Source: Heligmosomoides polygyrus polygyrus
Taxonomy: Eukaryota > Nematoda > Chromadorea > Rhabditida > Heligmosomidae
Assembly (NCBI GenBank): GCA_947396885.1
Contig: OX377201.1
Location: 7,550,934 to 7,614,933, forward strand
Direction: 5' to 3'
DNA length: 64,000 nucleotides
This document shows, piece after piece, positions 20,261 to 31,439 of this stretch. The notes under the pieces are model-generated. The model worked only from the letters and a program-made list of their open reading frames with translations, did no database searches and was not told the DNA's origin. The translations under genes and the position numbers were made by a program. Position 1 is the first letter of the stretch, and every line of letters starts with the position of its first letter.

Positions 20261-20810
20261 TCAGTGGAAGACCAGCAAGACCGTCTTGCTGTACAAGAAA
20301 GGGGCATGCACGACATTGGCAACTATCGCCCGATCTGCCTCCTGTACGTGGTCTACAAGCTGTTCACTCGAGTGATCCTGAATAGGATCAGCCGGACGCT
20401 GGAATTTCGCGGAGGATTCAGCACGATCGACCATGTACACACCATTACGAAGCTCGTGGAAGTGTCGCGAGAGTACAAGCTGCAGCCGTGCTTTACGTTC
20501 ATCGACCTGAAGAGGGCATTCGACTCTGTCGAAGCTGAGGCGGTCATCGAAGCCCTGCTCACTCAGAGCGTTCCTACTCAGTACATTAGAGTCCTTCGAG
20601 AGCTGTGCAGTGGATTCACGACCAAGATCTCACCATTCTACAACGACTTCCTCATCGACGTAAAGAGAGGGGTTCGGCAGGTGGATACCATATTCCCGAA
20701 GCTCCTCAGCGCCATGCTCGAGTTATGAAATGGGATCTGATTTCCAGATGTGAAACGTCTTCACAATTTGACAACCGTTATCTTTTGCCCACAGTTCGTT
20801 TGGCTAGTAT
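20261..20810 (+). pseudogene. RTE reverse transcriptase (part 2)
   Basis: Continues the RTE of 16970-17333: QWKTSKTVLLYKKG, then NYRPICLLYVVYKLFTRVIL, FRGGFSTIDHVHTITKLVEV, FIDLKRAFDSVEAEAVIEAL and FYNDFLIDVKRGVRQVDTIF. RT blocks 1-4 are visible, including the first catalytic Asp in FIDLKRAFD. RQGD is RQVD here. A frameshift follows near 20730 and the FADD-box region is not found, so it is dead. Confidence 0.9.
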
Positions 20811-21684
20811 TTTCCTCGTCCCCGTCGATCAGTATTAATCTGGACCGTGCGAGGCGTCGAGCCGTTCAGAAAGTTCGAAACAAGTGCTGTTTTCAGACAG
20901 CGGAGGACATCCACGCCTCATCCACCATACTACATCTGCACGTGTCTATTGTATCCATTTCAATTGATATTGATGTATTCTTTCAATTCGTCGACGAGCT
21001 GTCCTCATCAGCCAGATGGTTTCCACATCAAACTGTACTGTTCGCTTGGAGAAGGTGCTTCTCTCGATGCGAAAGTACAAAGGGATTCCTCAAGATTCTT
21101 CGCTTTCAAGTCGACAGTTCATGTTAGTTTCTGGTCGTTGTCGTGTCTCAGAGTCGGCATTCCTGGCTGTTAATGGGGATAGGCTGTTCAGTAGCCTTTC
21201 ACCTCTATTATTTAGATAACAGATCTTCTCTGATTTCCTTGAGTCTAGACAAGCAAATTGCTACTATTTTACATCATGCTGAGCATTTTCGACTACTGGA
21301 CTCACTCTTTCTTGTGGACTCAACGGAGCGGTTGACATTTGACACACTTTAAGTTAAGCTCCTACAACAGGCACATGGTTCCGTCGGTAACCATGTGCCT
21401 TTCACTCTGACTCGACGGATCTTCACGACTTCACTTTCTCACTTTTTTCTTTCTCCCATGTGCCGGTGGTTTTTCCTGTTTTTTTAAGTTCTTGCAAGAC
21501 CTATCAATAACTGAATTATATCGATCCGTATCGATCGATAAGGCTGGGAAAAGCAAAGCCAGATCAAAGCGTTGACGACGTTAGCGCGCTTCGTCGTCGC
21601 TGTGACCCAAACTTGTCTAAGGATAAATTTCAGATGCCAAACATGATGCTAATGTTGCTCTCAACAGTTACGCCCGGGGCTAAG
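20811..21684. other. No recognisable gene
   Basis: Overlapping frames up to 125 codons in three phases, without motifs. A short imperfect palindrome around ACATGGTTCCGTCGGTAACCATGT lies near 21372-21395. Confidence 0.4.
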
Positions 21685-21890
21685 ATGACGAAGGTTAGGA
21701 AGGCCGGCCACCTACATAATGCGCTTGGCAGACACACGCTGGACGAGAGCCGTTACCGACTGGATTCCGCGGGATTTCAAGAGAACACCAAGGTGCTCAC
21801 CAACGCGTTGGTCGGACTTCATCGTGAAAGCCCTGAACGACTGCTATGACGCTCTTCGTTCTTGTCATCGTCTTCAGGGGCTTAAACATG
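21685..21890 (+). pseudogene. RTE retrotransposon C-terminal fragment
   Basis: Reads IMRLADTRWTRAVTDWIPRD, FKRTPRCSPTRWSDFIVKAL and NDCYDALRS. This is the conserved C-terminus of nematode RTE proteins (WTRAVTDWIPRDIKRTPGRPPTRW). It could be the 3' remainder of the element at 17.0-20.8 kb after a deletion and replacement of the middle. Confidence 0.85.
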
Positions 21891-21904
21891 GCTCGAGGCA
21901 TTCT

Positions 21905-22066
21905 ACATTTCTAGTCCACCCTCCCCAGACAAGTCTTCTGATACGAATTCGCCGACCATGAAGGGATGGAAGTCATGGTTGGTCTAGGCATGAAATCCGA
22001 ACTAAGAACCTGGTATCGGCTGCACGAGGCAGCGACCCCTTTCACCGACTGCACTACCACGCGTCT
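21905..22066 (-). repeat. SINE-1 fragment (5' two thirds)
   Basis: CTCCCCAGACAAGTCTTCTG ... AACCTGGTATCGGCTGCACG ... CGACTGCACTACCACGCG; the tail third is missing. Confidence 0.7.
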
Positions 22067-22522
22067 TATGTAACAAATACCTTTTTAAATTGTCTGCATA
22101 TCATCGTGGAAGCCTTATCTTCGTGGCGCCATTCTAACAAGAGGCCTTCTTGTGAACCCTTCGCTGACCCAGAAATCTGCTATAGCTTAAATGGTAAGGT
22201 GGAAGCCGATCCCGAAAGTTTTCTTAATAATTTGTCTAAAGCTGTTTGACATCGGACAAATCGACGTCGCCACACAGCTGTGAACGGCGGTAACCTAATA
22301 GACTATGTGGATCGGCACAATGGATTTCTGCAGTAAACACGCTTGTTATTCCTTTCCACGAAACATTCTCGTGCACTCTACATAACCAATGACGGAACGT
22401 TGATTGTTATCAACAACACGATTATCTCGCACTTACTCTTTTCAAGGAATAGAGTGACTTTGTGCAAAGTAGGGCTTTGTTCCACGTTCCGTAGACGTGT
22501 GATAAAGACCTCCTTCTGAAAA
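22067..22522. other. No recognisable gene
   Basis: No frame of note and no shared repeat seen. Confidence 0.4.
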
Positions 22523-23625
22523 TTAATTTACTTTGATACTTTGATGGTCCTCTTGTCGGCTGGAAGTCTTCTCAGCGAAGACCACAAGTCTTCCAGACCG
22601 CTCGATCTCTGGCTGCTTCCATCCACTGAGGCAGACTCCGCTCTCTGAAAGATCTTGAGAATGAGTCTGCCCATCGCGTCCCAGTGGTCTCTTATGGTCT
22701 CTCGGGAGCCATTCTGTGACACGGAGACTCCATCTATCGTGCTTTCGTCGAAGCAGGTGTGCGGCCCAGCGATATTTGGACTTCTTCATGTACTGCAGCG
22801 GATCTGCTAATTGCGACTTCTCCCTTAGCTCCGAGCTTAGTAGGGCTTCCTGCCATTGCTGACAAAGCTTGTCCTCAGAAGACATCTCTCCAGTGCACGA
22901 TGCGTAGTTTGCATCGCTCTGGCGATTGTCTTGTTGTCGGGCCAGGTTTCCGCCGCGTATCACATCACAGGCAGTGCAGAGGCGTTGAATATCGAGACCC
23001 TGAGGCCGACATCCTTGACCTGATCGGTGACTTCGCGAATCGAACTGAAGGCTGCCCATGCTGCGCGTCTCCTGCGGACGATTTCAGGAGCGAGGTCGTT
23101 ATCCATGTTCAGCTCTCTTCCCAGATAGACGTAGGAGTCGACCTGTTGCAGAGTGACTCCATTTAACCTTACGAGTCCCGTGTCACACCACTGGTTGACC
23201 ATAAACTGCGTTTTGGACATATTTATGTCCAATCCAATCTTCATACCTGCCACACTGAGCTCGTTCAGCATTTCCTCGACTTCTGCTGTGCTGGTAGAAA
23301 TGAGAACCATATCGTCGGCGAGTCGAAGGTTGCCGATAAAGGTTACCGTCGACAAGGTAGCGTTTATCGTCCCAGTCCAAATCCTTCGTGGCATCCTGGA
23401 GTGCCGCTGTGAATAGCTTGGGAGAAATCGTGTCTCCCTGCCGTACCACTTTCCTAACAGGAATTTTAAGCTTTCAGTCAAACAACTGGATGGTTGTCGA
23501 TGTGTTCGAGAAGCATTCGTCGAGAAGTCGGATGTAGAGCGATGGTACACCAGCATGCACAAGCGCGTTCAGAATGGCGTTGATTTCCTCAGAGTCGAAC
23601 GCTGGTGTCCCATGTAGTCAAAATT
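22523..23625 (-). pseudogene. RTE-type reverse transcriptase, second family
   Basis: Minus strand from 23625: FDSEEINAILNALVHAGVPS, then VVRQGDTISPKLFTAALQDA, LRLADDMVLISTS (the ADD box, near 23306-23333), KTQFMVNQWCDTGLVRLNGV, YVYLGRELNMDNDLAPEIVR, RRRAAWAAFSSIREVTDQVK and KKSKYRWAAHLLRRKHDRWS. Domain order is normal for RT thumb and C-terminus. At least three frame changes occur. FADD is LADD here. It differs in wording from the RTE at 20.3 kb, so it is a different family. Confidence 0.9.
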
Positions 23626-24270
23626 GCCACAACGCCATTGAACCGTCGGTTATTCGCGTAGAACAGGTCGAACCACGATCCCCAACATGTTCTCCATTCG
23701 GTTGCTGCAGGAGCGCAGACAGGCCAGTACGTCACTTGAATTTTGTGACGGTGGAGCCAATCTAATGTCGAGCTAAACACATGGACTGGAGCGTTGCCTT
23801 GCTGCAGAACATGTGTCTGTCGCCTTCACCCTCTCAAGCAGGGAGGAAGGCTAGGCTCCACTACACCGTGACACTCCAGCTGAGCATGGAGATTAAGGAA
23901 ACTAAGCTTTAGCTTTCTGCTGTTGCAGAAGCCGGCCCATGTCACGAATGAAGCGCCTCCAAAGTTGCGACGACGGGGCTTTGCGTAGGTCTCTCCAGTA
24001 ATGTCGGTATCCGTAGGGACCATCAAGATTCGATTTTTTCATCTTTACAAACGACAAAAATCTAATCTGGATGGTCCCGACGGATATCGACATTACTGGA
24101 AACACTTGCGAGCAGCCACCGTCGTCGCAACTTTGGAGGCGCTCCATTAGTGACATGGGCCGACTTCTGCAGCAGCGAAATGCTGAAGCTTAGTTTTCCT
24201 TCATGTCGCATGTTCAGCCTGGAGTGTCAAAGTGCATTGGAGTCTGTACGTCCTTCTGGCTTGAATTTTG
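23626..24270 (-). pseudogene. Tc1-like transposase remnant with inverted-duplicated middle
   Basis: Minus strand reads SNLDGPYGYRHYWRDLRKAP (normally after FSDEKKF), then LQQGNAPVHVFSSTLDWLHR, HKIQVTYWPVCAPAATEWRT and YANNRRFNGVV. The catalytic Asp of QQDNAP is Gly, and the Pro-Asp-Leu-Asn-Pro motif is lost. On the plus strand from 24058 the same region reads SNLDGPDGYRHYWKHLRAAT, so 23838-24035 and 24058-24266 form inverted arms about 200 bp long separated by about 22 bp. No terminal repeats were identified. Confidence 0.8.
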
Positions 24271-24832
24271 GCAGCCTCTCCTTCTATTTTCTATTTAAGG
24301 AGCCCCGTTGTCTCACTCCGATAGGCTTCAGTAACGTTGAATAAAATGGCCAATGAAACCTGTTGCTTCAGAATCGTCCTGGCAGTGCTAGAGTCGGTGA
24401 CAGAAATCTATTGGCCCTGCAAAGCGAGAACTTTCCATATTGTTCCAATCCAGTCATCCTATGTCTATCTTCTGTCTTCTCACAGACCGCCCTAAAAATG
24501 CGGAGCTAACGAGCTGGGCGGCGAGACACTGCCCCCATTGGCAGCCATGCTGCCGAGTACCTCACCACTGCGCTCTTACTTACTTTTTTCCTTGTTTTTC
24601 GAGCACCTTGAGAACTCTTTTTCTTGAAAGACAATATTTAGAATTTACTTATTTGATTACTTTGAAAATATCTTCTACAATTTCCTTACAAATAAGAAAT
24701 AATAGTCGGGGAAAGTAGGAGAAGTATAACAAGTTCTGATGATACGAGTCTGGTTCAAGGTGTTCGTCAAGATTGGTACCAGATTCTGGCTTACGTTTCT
24801 TCGGACAAGCTGCACGAGTCGTATTCGGAGCA
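24271..24832. other. No recognisable gene
   Basis: A 92-codon plus frame (24440-24718) without motifs; AT-rich toward the right. Confidence 0.4.
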
Positions 24833-25110
24833 CGTTTAGTGCACTTGGAGGAGGTGTCGGTTGTCGCGTGCACCCGATACCAGGTTCTTGGTTCGGATTT
24901 TCCGCTCAGCCCAACCAAATCTTCCGTACCTCCGGGGTCGGTGAATTGGTACCAGACTTGTCTGGGAATGGGTAGAGGACCGCTGATTCGTTTATCGGTT
25001 GGCCGCCCCAAGTCACCGGATGGCAAACTACGCATTCACATTCCCTCCGCGATATACGGTAGAAGTGGAATGCGTGGCGCATCCCAAAAGTGACTGTGTA
25101 GCGCCATCCT
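24833..25110 (+). repeat. SINE-1, near full length
   Basis: Starts in AGTGCACTTGGAGGAGG (head slightly damaged), has TGGTTCGGATTTTCCGC, and ends CGTGGCGCATCCCAAAAGTG. Confidence 0.85.
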
Positions 25111-25337
25111 TCGTCCTTTTTTCGCCTTTTTTAGTACCTGGAAATAGTTGAAGGGACATTAGGAACTATTCCTCAGAATGCCATTATATTTTATTAGAAG
25201 AAGCTGAGAATTAGAGTTAAAATTATAAAAAAATAAAGATAATTATAATATTAGAGAAATGAAAGAAAAGAGAAATTTAAAAAATAATTATAAAAATAAC
25301 TAAAGAAAAAAATTGTCAGCCCTTGATGGATATCTGT

Positions 25338-26075
25338 GGAATGCGCCATGGATTCGACCTTTGCGTGACATAGTGAGGGCTGTTTGGGTCTGTGATCTAG
25401 AAAAAACCGTTTAAAAAACATGTTGTGGAATCTATCCTAGTCGGAGGACGGGGAGGGGGGGGGGGTTAGACACATAGTGCAAGAAAATGATTGTAAAGGG
25501 TAATTGAAATTTTGAAACATTGTAAGCCGCTAATCTGTGGGATGGGCGCGTGGAGCGCAGTCGGAGGAGCCGCCGGTTGTCGCATGCATCCGATTATATT
25601 GGGTTATAATAGGTTCCTGGTTCGGATTTCCCGACTAGGCCAACCAAGCCCTCCATCCCTCCGGGGTAGGCGAATTGGTACCAGACTTGCTTGGGAAGGA
25701 TAAAGCACTGGCTTGTACATCGGCTGGCCACCGCAAGTCATTGTATGGCAAAATACGCATTCAACACGCTTACACGACATCCCGTAGAAGTAGAATGTGT
25801 GGCGCATCCCAAAGAGGACTGAATAATGCCGTCCTTTACCCTTTACCTTTTACTCTGTAGGATGCGCCATACATCCTACCTTTGCGTGGCATTGTGGAGG
25901 TTGTTTGAGTCGTTATTTTGCAGAAAATCGAGAGTGTTCTTTACCTGGTGCCCGACGATATTGGCTGTTTCTTCGGAAATGCAGCTAAGGTGATGATGTG
26001 GCATAACAATGCGACCACAACTGTCACTTTAGGGTTGCCTCCACCCGACTAGGAAAGATCTATATATTCCTATCC
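25338..26075. repeat. Palindromic MITE remnant with direct flanking blocks
   Basis: GAATCTATCCTAGTCGGAGG (25429) and the inverse-like CCACCCGACTAGGAAAGAT (26040) match the ends of the element at 5955-6143. Outside and inside, the blocks GGAATGCGCCATGGATTCGA (25338) and GGATGCGCCATACATCCTAC (25859) are direct copies. A G run lies near 25451. A SINE-1 is inserted in it. Confidence 0.4.
25541..25853 (+). repeat. SINE-1, full length
   Basis: GGGCGCGTGGAGCGCAGTCG to CCTTTACCCTTTACC. An extra TTATATTGGG-type insertion lies in front of the B-box area (25594-25610). Confidence 0.85.
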
Positions 26076-26263
26076 TTATCCATATAAGACGGCACGCGAT
26101 CTGTGAACTCCAAAATCGTAGGATTCTGTTGTTCTCCTCGACAGCAGATCGAGAAATACGTGGCTTGCAATCTTCAGCTTTGACTTAGTAAAAAATGGTC
26201 AAAAACAACAAATTATAAATGTATCGAAATCGCAATTTTTTCTACAATTGTAAGCAGTTAGAT

Positions 26264-26552
26264 AAAGGATAAAGTACGGCCTTACTCAATCCCTTCTGGG
26301 ATGCGCCAGCGCATTCTACTTCCACGGGATGTCATGCAGGCGATATGAATGCGTATTTGGCCATACAATGACTTGCGATGGCCAGCCGATGAACAAGTCA
26401 GGGCTTTATCCTTCCCAGGCACGTCTGGTACCATTTCACCGATCCCAGAGGGATGGAAAGCTTGGTTGGCCTGGGCGGGAAATCCGAACCAGGAACCTGG
26501 TATCGGATGCAGGCGACAGTCGGCGCCTCCTCCGACTGCGCCACACGCGCCC
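26264..26552 (-). repeat. SINE-1, full length with 13-bp target duplication
   Basis: TAAGCAGTTAGAT at 26251-26263 and again at 26553-26565 exactly bracket the unit (tail AAAGGATAAAG at left, GGGCGCGTGTGGCGCAG complement at right). A recent copy by its perfect duplication. Confidence 0.92.
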
Positions 26553-26565
26553 TAAGCAGTTAGAT

Positions 26566-26963
26566 GGAGTTTCTATTTTTGCAATGCAGTTTTCTCGCTC
26601 TTAAAATCTTTAAAAATTTTACGAAACTCCCTTTACTTTCCTCAAGCTAAGAATAAGAGCAAATACAAAGACTTTTGTGACGGTTTCGACGACAAATGTA
26701 TGAGCTACAGGCCAAGTAAGGGAGCCAAGGGAGTTCAACCACATTTCAACCACGTTTTGAGTGGAAATTGGGAAGCCTCAGGTTTATTTTGCAAAGTTTA
26801 AAGAAGCTGCTTTTATTTTTTTTATTCAAGCCAGTAACAAAGCGACTAAATTATAAAGCGAAAAACATGACAACTATATGGTTGGTTATATATTAAGGAA
26901 TAAGAAACATTATCTCAGAAACAAATCTTTTTCTAGCTGAGGAGAGCCCATGATATAAATTCA
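26566..26963. other. No recognisable gene
   Basis: AT-rich, with a T run near 26810. No shared repeat seen. Confidence 0.4.
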
Positions 26964-27840
26964 TACATACAATCTCCACGTTGAAATGGACACCTTTCAA
27001 ACTAAACTGGACATTGTTCAAACCTAATTGGACACTTTTCACGTCAAATTGGACACTCTTCTAGGCTAACCTAAAACTTTCCAAATAAAAGCGAAGTCTT
27101 CCAAATCGAAACGAACTTCTTCTACATTAAAGTAGAGACTTTCCAAAAATGTTAGAATAATTTTTTCTTCAACAAAAATTTTAGTATAACTTACATGGAA
27201 GATTTATTTTACCTCCCAATAAGAGAACACAGATTGAAATCTTATAAAAATTTGCTTTTTGAGCAAAAACAATGATTTAAAGCTTATTTTGAAGAGCAGA
27301 AAGGCGGCCATTTTATATCGCTAAAACAGAGATTGCGCCATGCTCCCGTCTGGAACTTCGAGATTTGTATTCGATTGAAAGCAAAATTTCTGTTTACATG
27401 TTTCACATCTGCAAACGGTGCAACATAAACAATTGTAAAAAAACACACATATGCTGACTTTCTTGCTGCATGCAAGCAGTATTTACGCTATCAATCAGAT
27501 AAACATAGCGACTTGCTCTTCGAATACATGGTGCGATCCAGGTTTTTAATGCACTACATGATTGCTGCCTTGTTTGTGCTTTTAGAACAAAGTTTAATTT
27601 ATAATTTTTTTCTTGGAAAATAAAAATTGTATAAAATTATAGCACTCATTCGGGCAGCTGAAGTAAAAAACCAAAAAAATATTCTAATTTTTCCTTGAAC
27701 GAAAAATTATTCTTACCATCTTGGAGAGTTAGTAGTTTATACTGTAAAAAGGGTTTTGATCTGGAAGACGTTCAGTTTGATTCCAAAGTTCATCGGCAAG
27801 CTTAAAAGAGCGTCCGATTCGACGTGAAAATGGTTTATAC
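26964..27840. mobile_element. FB-B foldback element
   Basis: The left arm has a ladder of short units (AAATGGACACC, AAACTGGACATT, AATTGGACAC, AAATTGGACACTCTTCTA). The right end ATTCGACGTGAAAATGG is their inverse. The centre carries GATTGCGCCATGCTCCC, as in other FB-B copies. A SINE-1 abuts its right edge. Confidence 0.7.
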
Positions 27841-28125
27841 CACCATAAGGGCGCGCGTAGCGTTGAAGGAAGAAGTGCCGCCTGTCGCGTGCACCTGATG
27901 CAGGGTTTCTGGTTCGACGAACCAAGCCTTCCATCCTTCTTGGGTCGGAGAATTGGTACCAGACTTGTCTGGCCGGGACAAAGCGCTGACTTCTTCATCA
28001 GCTGGTCACTGCAGGTCATTGTATGACCAAATACGCATTCAAAGCATATCCACATCTTCCCCTAAAAGTAGAATGCGTGACGCATCCCAAAAGCAACTCA
28101 GTAACGCCGTCGTTTATCCTTGTAG
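27841..28125 (+). repeat. SINE-1, diverged
   Basis: AGGGCGCGCGTAGCG, GGTTTCTGGTTCGACGAACC, TTGGTACCAGACTTGTCTGG, GAATGCGTGACGCATCCC. Part of the middle is deleted. Confidence 0.8.
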
Positions 28126-28239
28126 CGCCATAGCTTCAATTGCGGAAATTAAGTTAATTTGTTTGCGTTCACACTGTAGGTTCCGTATTCATTTCAAACC
28201 ATCGATGCCATTGAAGTTGAATTTCCATATGAAATTCTG

Positions 28240-28356
28240 AGAAGGCGTATTACCTTTTTATGTGTACGACGAGCGCATGCAGACGTATTTGTGCTTGACT
28301 GAGTTCGTTCGTATTTTTTCTAACATTGTATTTTTACGACATAAATAAATAAAAAG
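28240..28356 (+). repeat. LINE 3' end with (TAAA)n tail
   Basis: T-rich segment ending ACGACATAAATAAATAAAAA. Confidence 0.45.
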
Positions 28357-29144
28357 TATCCTTGAATCTGAACATTGGGGCGGATGAAGGATGAGGCGCT
28401 TGTTCTGTCGTCAGCTACGAACTTTTCCTTTTATTCCAAGCCAATCCGCTCTCCAATGTCATGCAAAGCTCGGTGGTATACGAGGAGCGAATGTCCGGTG
28501 ATTGAGTTTAGGGTCATTGCTCGGTTCTTTCGATATCCCACGGAATTCCGTTGGCTATTCTGCGCCTACCGTAAAAGTGCATTTCAGCTAGTCTTTCCGT
28601 AACTTTGCGGCTTAGCAGCATAGCAGGGAGCTCCGATTGTTCAGATTCGGACCATACTCGAAGATCCGAACTGCTTGCCTTAGCGGTGTGAAAGTATAGC
28701 TGCGATTTAAATTCTAACATCCACTGATTCCCTAGTTCACGTCAAGTTCTTCTACTGTTGATGTGAGAACGCCTACCCCACGATACCTTCCTTTTCTCTA
28801 CATGGACGTCACACTACAATTGGTTAAAATTAAGCATTGAGTGGTCATTAATTTCGCAACAAAGAAGGCACACCATGGTCGTCGTATCAGATTCTTGGGC
28901 AAATTCCGCTTAGGAATGCCACCAAACTTCACGAACTAGGTGGTAACATGAGCACTATGAGAACTGTTGACCGCAAAACTCTACATTTCGTTGTGCCTGT
29001 CGTTCATTTCTATTACGTTTTTCAAGAAACATCGACGACGATTTTAAGCTGGTGTATTCAATTTTCAATATCGTCGCTGCACCGATAGCTTATCAACAAA
29101 ATAAAAACTATCAGTATCGGAATCATTTCGCTAGAAAGGATTCA
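28357..29144. other. No recognisable gene
   Basis: Frames of 75 (plus) and 68 codons (minus) overlap; neither has motifs. Confidence 0.4.
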
Positions 29145-30505
29145 AGTCATCTTCTTTAAGCATCAAGTTGCTGGTACTGACTAGGGAAGGGTTTAAAACT
29201 CCCATAGGACTTCAAGTTGGCACCAGGATCATTAGAAAGAGCTCGGAATGCTGATTATGAATATGGGTGTCAAAATTGCAAAACGAAATTCCTGAGCGAG
29301 TTATGCCCTGCCGAAGTTGGGTGGCGAAAGAGCTGGCGCGAGTGCTCCGTAAAAACGTCCCGACAGCTGTGGCGGTGGCGCAGGGGTAGTGCTCCCGCTC
29401 GCCGCGTGTGACGTCGCTGGTTCGGTCTCCACTAATGAGGTTTTTTCACATCATGATTCATCTTCGAAATGATCTTTCACTCAAAATTATGACACATGTT
29501 TCACTATCGTACACGTTTGTAAAAATGCTCGAAGGCAAAAAGGCCTGCTATGGTGACATTTTTGTTTGCTATTTCGCGAAAATAGAGTCTAAATCTTATA
29601 TTGAACAACTAGAGGTGTTTCCAGCAACCTTAGCATTCAATGAACAAAGGAAAAAAGTGTGAAGCAAAAATGTAAGTAGAATAATGTATTTATGATGAGC
29701 AAGAGCAAAATGTCCTTGATTTACTGCTTTTTCTTCAATCATTATGCCCCTTCCACCAGCAAAGGTGGTGTCTATTCTTCTCGGTGAATTTGGAGTGCAG
29801 ACGGCAGTTATGATTGTTTTCACGGCTATTCAATCAAACACATGTCATAATTTGGAATGAAAGGTAATTTCGAAGATAAATCATGATGAGCAAAAAAAAA
29901 CTGGCAACAACGGGGACCGAACCAACAACGTCACACGTAACGAGAGCCAGAGGCACTACCGCTGTGCCACCACCGCAACTGGCTGCCCATTTTTACGGAG
30001 TCCTTATGACTCATCGCTCTCGCCGCCCAACTTCGGCAGGGCATAACTCGCTTAGGAGTTTCATTTTGCAATTTTAACACCCATATTCGTAATCAGCACT
30101 CCGAGCTCTTTCTAATGATCCTGGTCTTAAGCTGAAGTTCCAGGGAGGTCGGAACCCTGTTTTAGTGAGGTTACAAGCTGTTATAATGACGTTTGGTTGC
30201 AGTCAAAGCTCTAGCGCCAGGCGAATCTCGAACCCGTACCTCCTGCTGACTGGGCGGGAATGCTCTCTGAAGATGTCTTGAATCCTTTCTATCAATACCA
30301 TCAGCTTAACTGGTTCTATGCTGGTATCATCAGCCCTCTCATTTCGATACATGGGTGAGTGCCGATGGGTCTAATGAGGTGTGGTTGCTCGATCGGACAG
30401 CGCCAGTGCTGTAATGGCGTAGAGCATTCCCCCTCAGTCAGCAGAAGGTACGTGTTCGAGTCCCGCCTGGGCTCGAGTTTTGATCACGAAGAAACGTTGT
30501 TATAA
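29145..30505. mobile_element. TLR head-to-head dimer split by FB-A
   Basis: The left tail (CTTCTTTAAGCATCAAGTTG) is cut at 29180. After FB-A the tail resumes (GGTTACAAGCTGTTATAATG), then an inverted head (complement of TTCGAGATTCGCC near 30225), a spacer of about 130 bp, and a plus-strand head at 30404 (GCGCCAGTGCTGTAATGGCG, B box GTTCGAGTCC). Heads face each other and tails point outward. Spacer phrases (GAGTGCCGATGGGTCT, GAGGTGTGG) recur in the dimer at 54.4 kb. Confidence 0.75.
29181..30165. mobile_element. FB-A foldback element, copy 2, uninterrupted
   Basis: Left CTAGGGAAGGGTTTAAAACT; the right end CCCTGTTTTAG is more diverged. TGA flanks it at 29178-29180 and 30166-30168. The neighbouring TLR shows that the unfilled site had one TGA. 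Each arm carries a tRNA-like block: 29368-29433 on plus (TGGCGCAGGGGTAGTGC, then GGTTCGGTCTCC) and 29913-29980 in inverse. Length 985 bp. The centre 29590-29830 has a 75-codon minus frame without known motifs. No transposase. Confidence 0.85.
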
Positions 30506-30506
30506 C

Positions 30507-30576
30507 ACGTATTGTGTCTTCTTTGCCAAAGAGGTTGTTAGGTGACAACCTCTTTGGCAAAGAAGACACAATACGT
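30507..30576. repeat. Perfect 32-bp hairpin with 6-base loop
   Basis: ACGTATTGTGTCTTCTTTGC and the next 12 bases (30507-30538) are exactly complementary to 30545-30576. The loop is TAGGTG. It lies directly after the TLR tail. Confidence 0.9.
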
Positions 30577-30763
30577 ATTAAACGACAATGCCGAGGTTTC
30601 AAGATGAGAGAACTAGGAGTTGTTATAACAATTTGCCTAGATTTTTGTGAGCTCTGCTACAATTTAAGAATGTTTTTGTTGTTAGCTAAAGCTACGTCCA
30701 GATATTTTTTGGAAGTTTTTGGTAGAACCAAGATCAGATCACATACTTGATCGCTAATTAAGG

Positions 30764-31024
30764 ATAAGAAATAAAGGACGGCGTTAATTGATCTTTTTTG
30801 GGATGCGCCACGCATTCGATTTCTACGGGATGTCGTGGAGGCGATTTGAATGCGTATTTGGCCGAACAATCACTTGAGGTGGCCAGCCGATGAACAAGTC
30901 AGCGCTTTCATTCACCAACTGAGGAGAAATGGAAGGCTTGGTTGGCCTGGGCGGGAAATCTGAACCAAGAACTCCGTATCGGGTCTACGCGACAGTCGGC
31001 ACCTCCTCACCCTGTGCTACACGA
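30764..31024 (-). repeat. SINE-1
   Basis: AAATAAAGGACGGCGTTAAT at the tail end, CGGCACCTCCTC near the head. The middle is missing about 25 bp (CAGCGCTTTCATTCACCAAC). Confidence 0.8.
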
Positions 31025-31439
31025 ACACAATTAATGTAATATATGCTAATTAATACATGTAAACACGGGGATTTTGCAGTTTCTACGCTAGGAAAAAGTT
31101 TTTCTAAATTCTAATCTTTAAGACTGTTGTGTTTGTTATTACTCTGTCTTACGAGTGCACTTGAGGTGCAGCTATAAATTTTTTAAAAAATTCTAGGAGA
31201 TTTTTGAAATCAAATTTTGACGCTTTTTCGACATTCAAGATGTTTTCGGATTTCTGATGGTTTATATTTCACATGTTCTTAATACTATACATGCTTTCTA
31301 AAAATATGTACATAGTATAGAATTCTTTAAAATTTAAAATAATTTTTAATAGAGGACGTACACTTCTTAACGTGTACTGCTTAGAAGCGGTTGAACAATA
31401 TGGATACGTGAGTTTAGTTCAACATTTTTTAAATATATT
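31025..31439. other. AT-rich, no gene
   Basis: Low GC, no frame and no repeat recognised. Confidence 0.4.
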
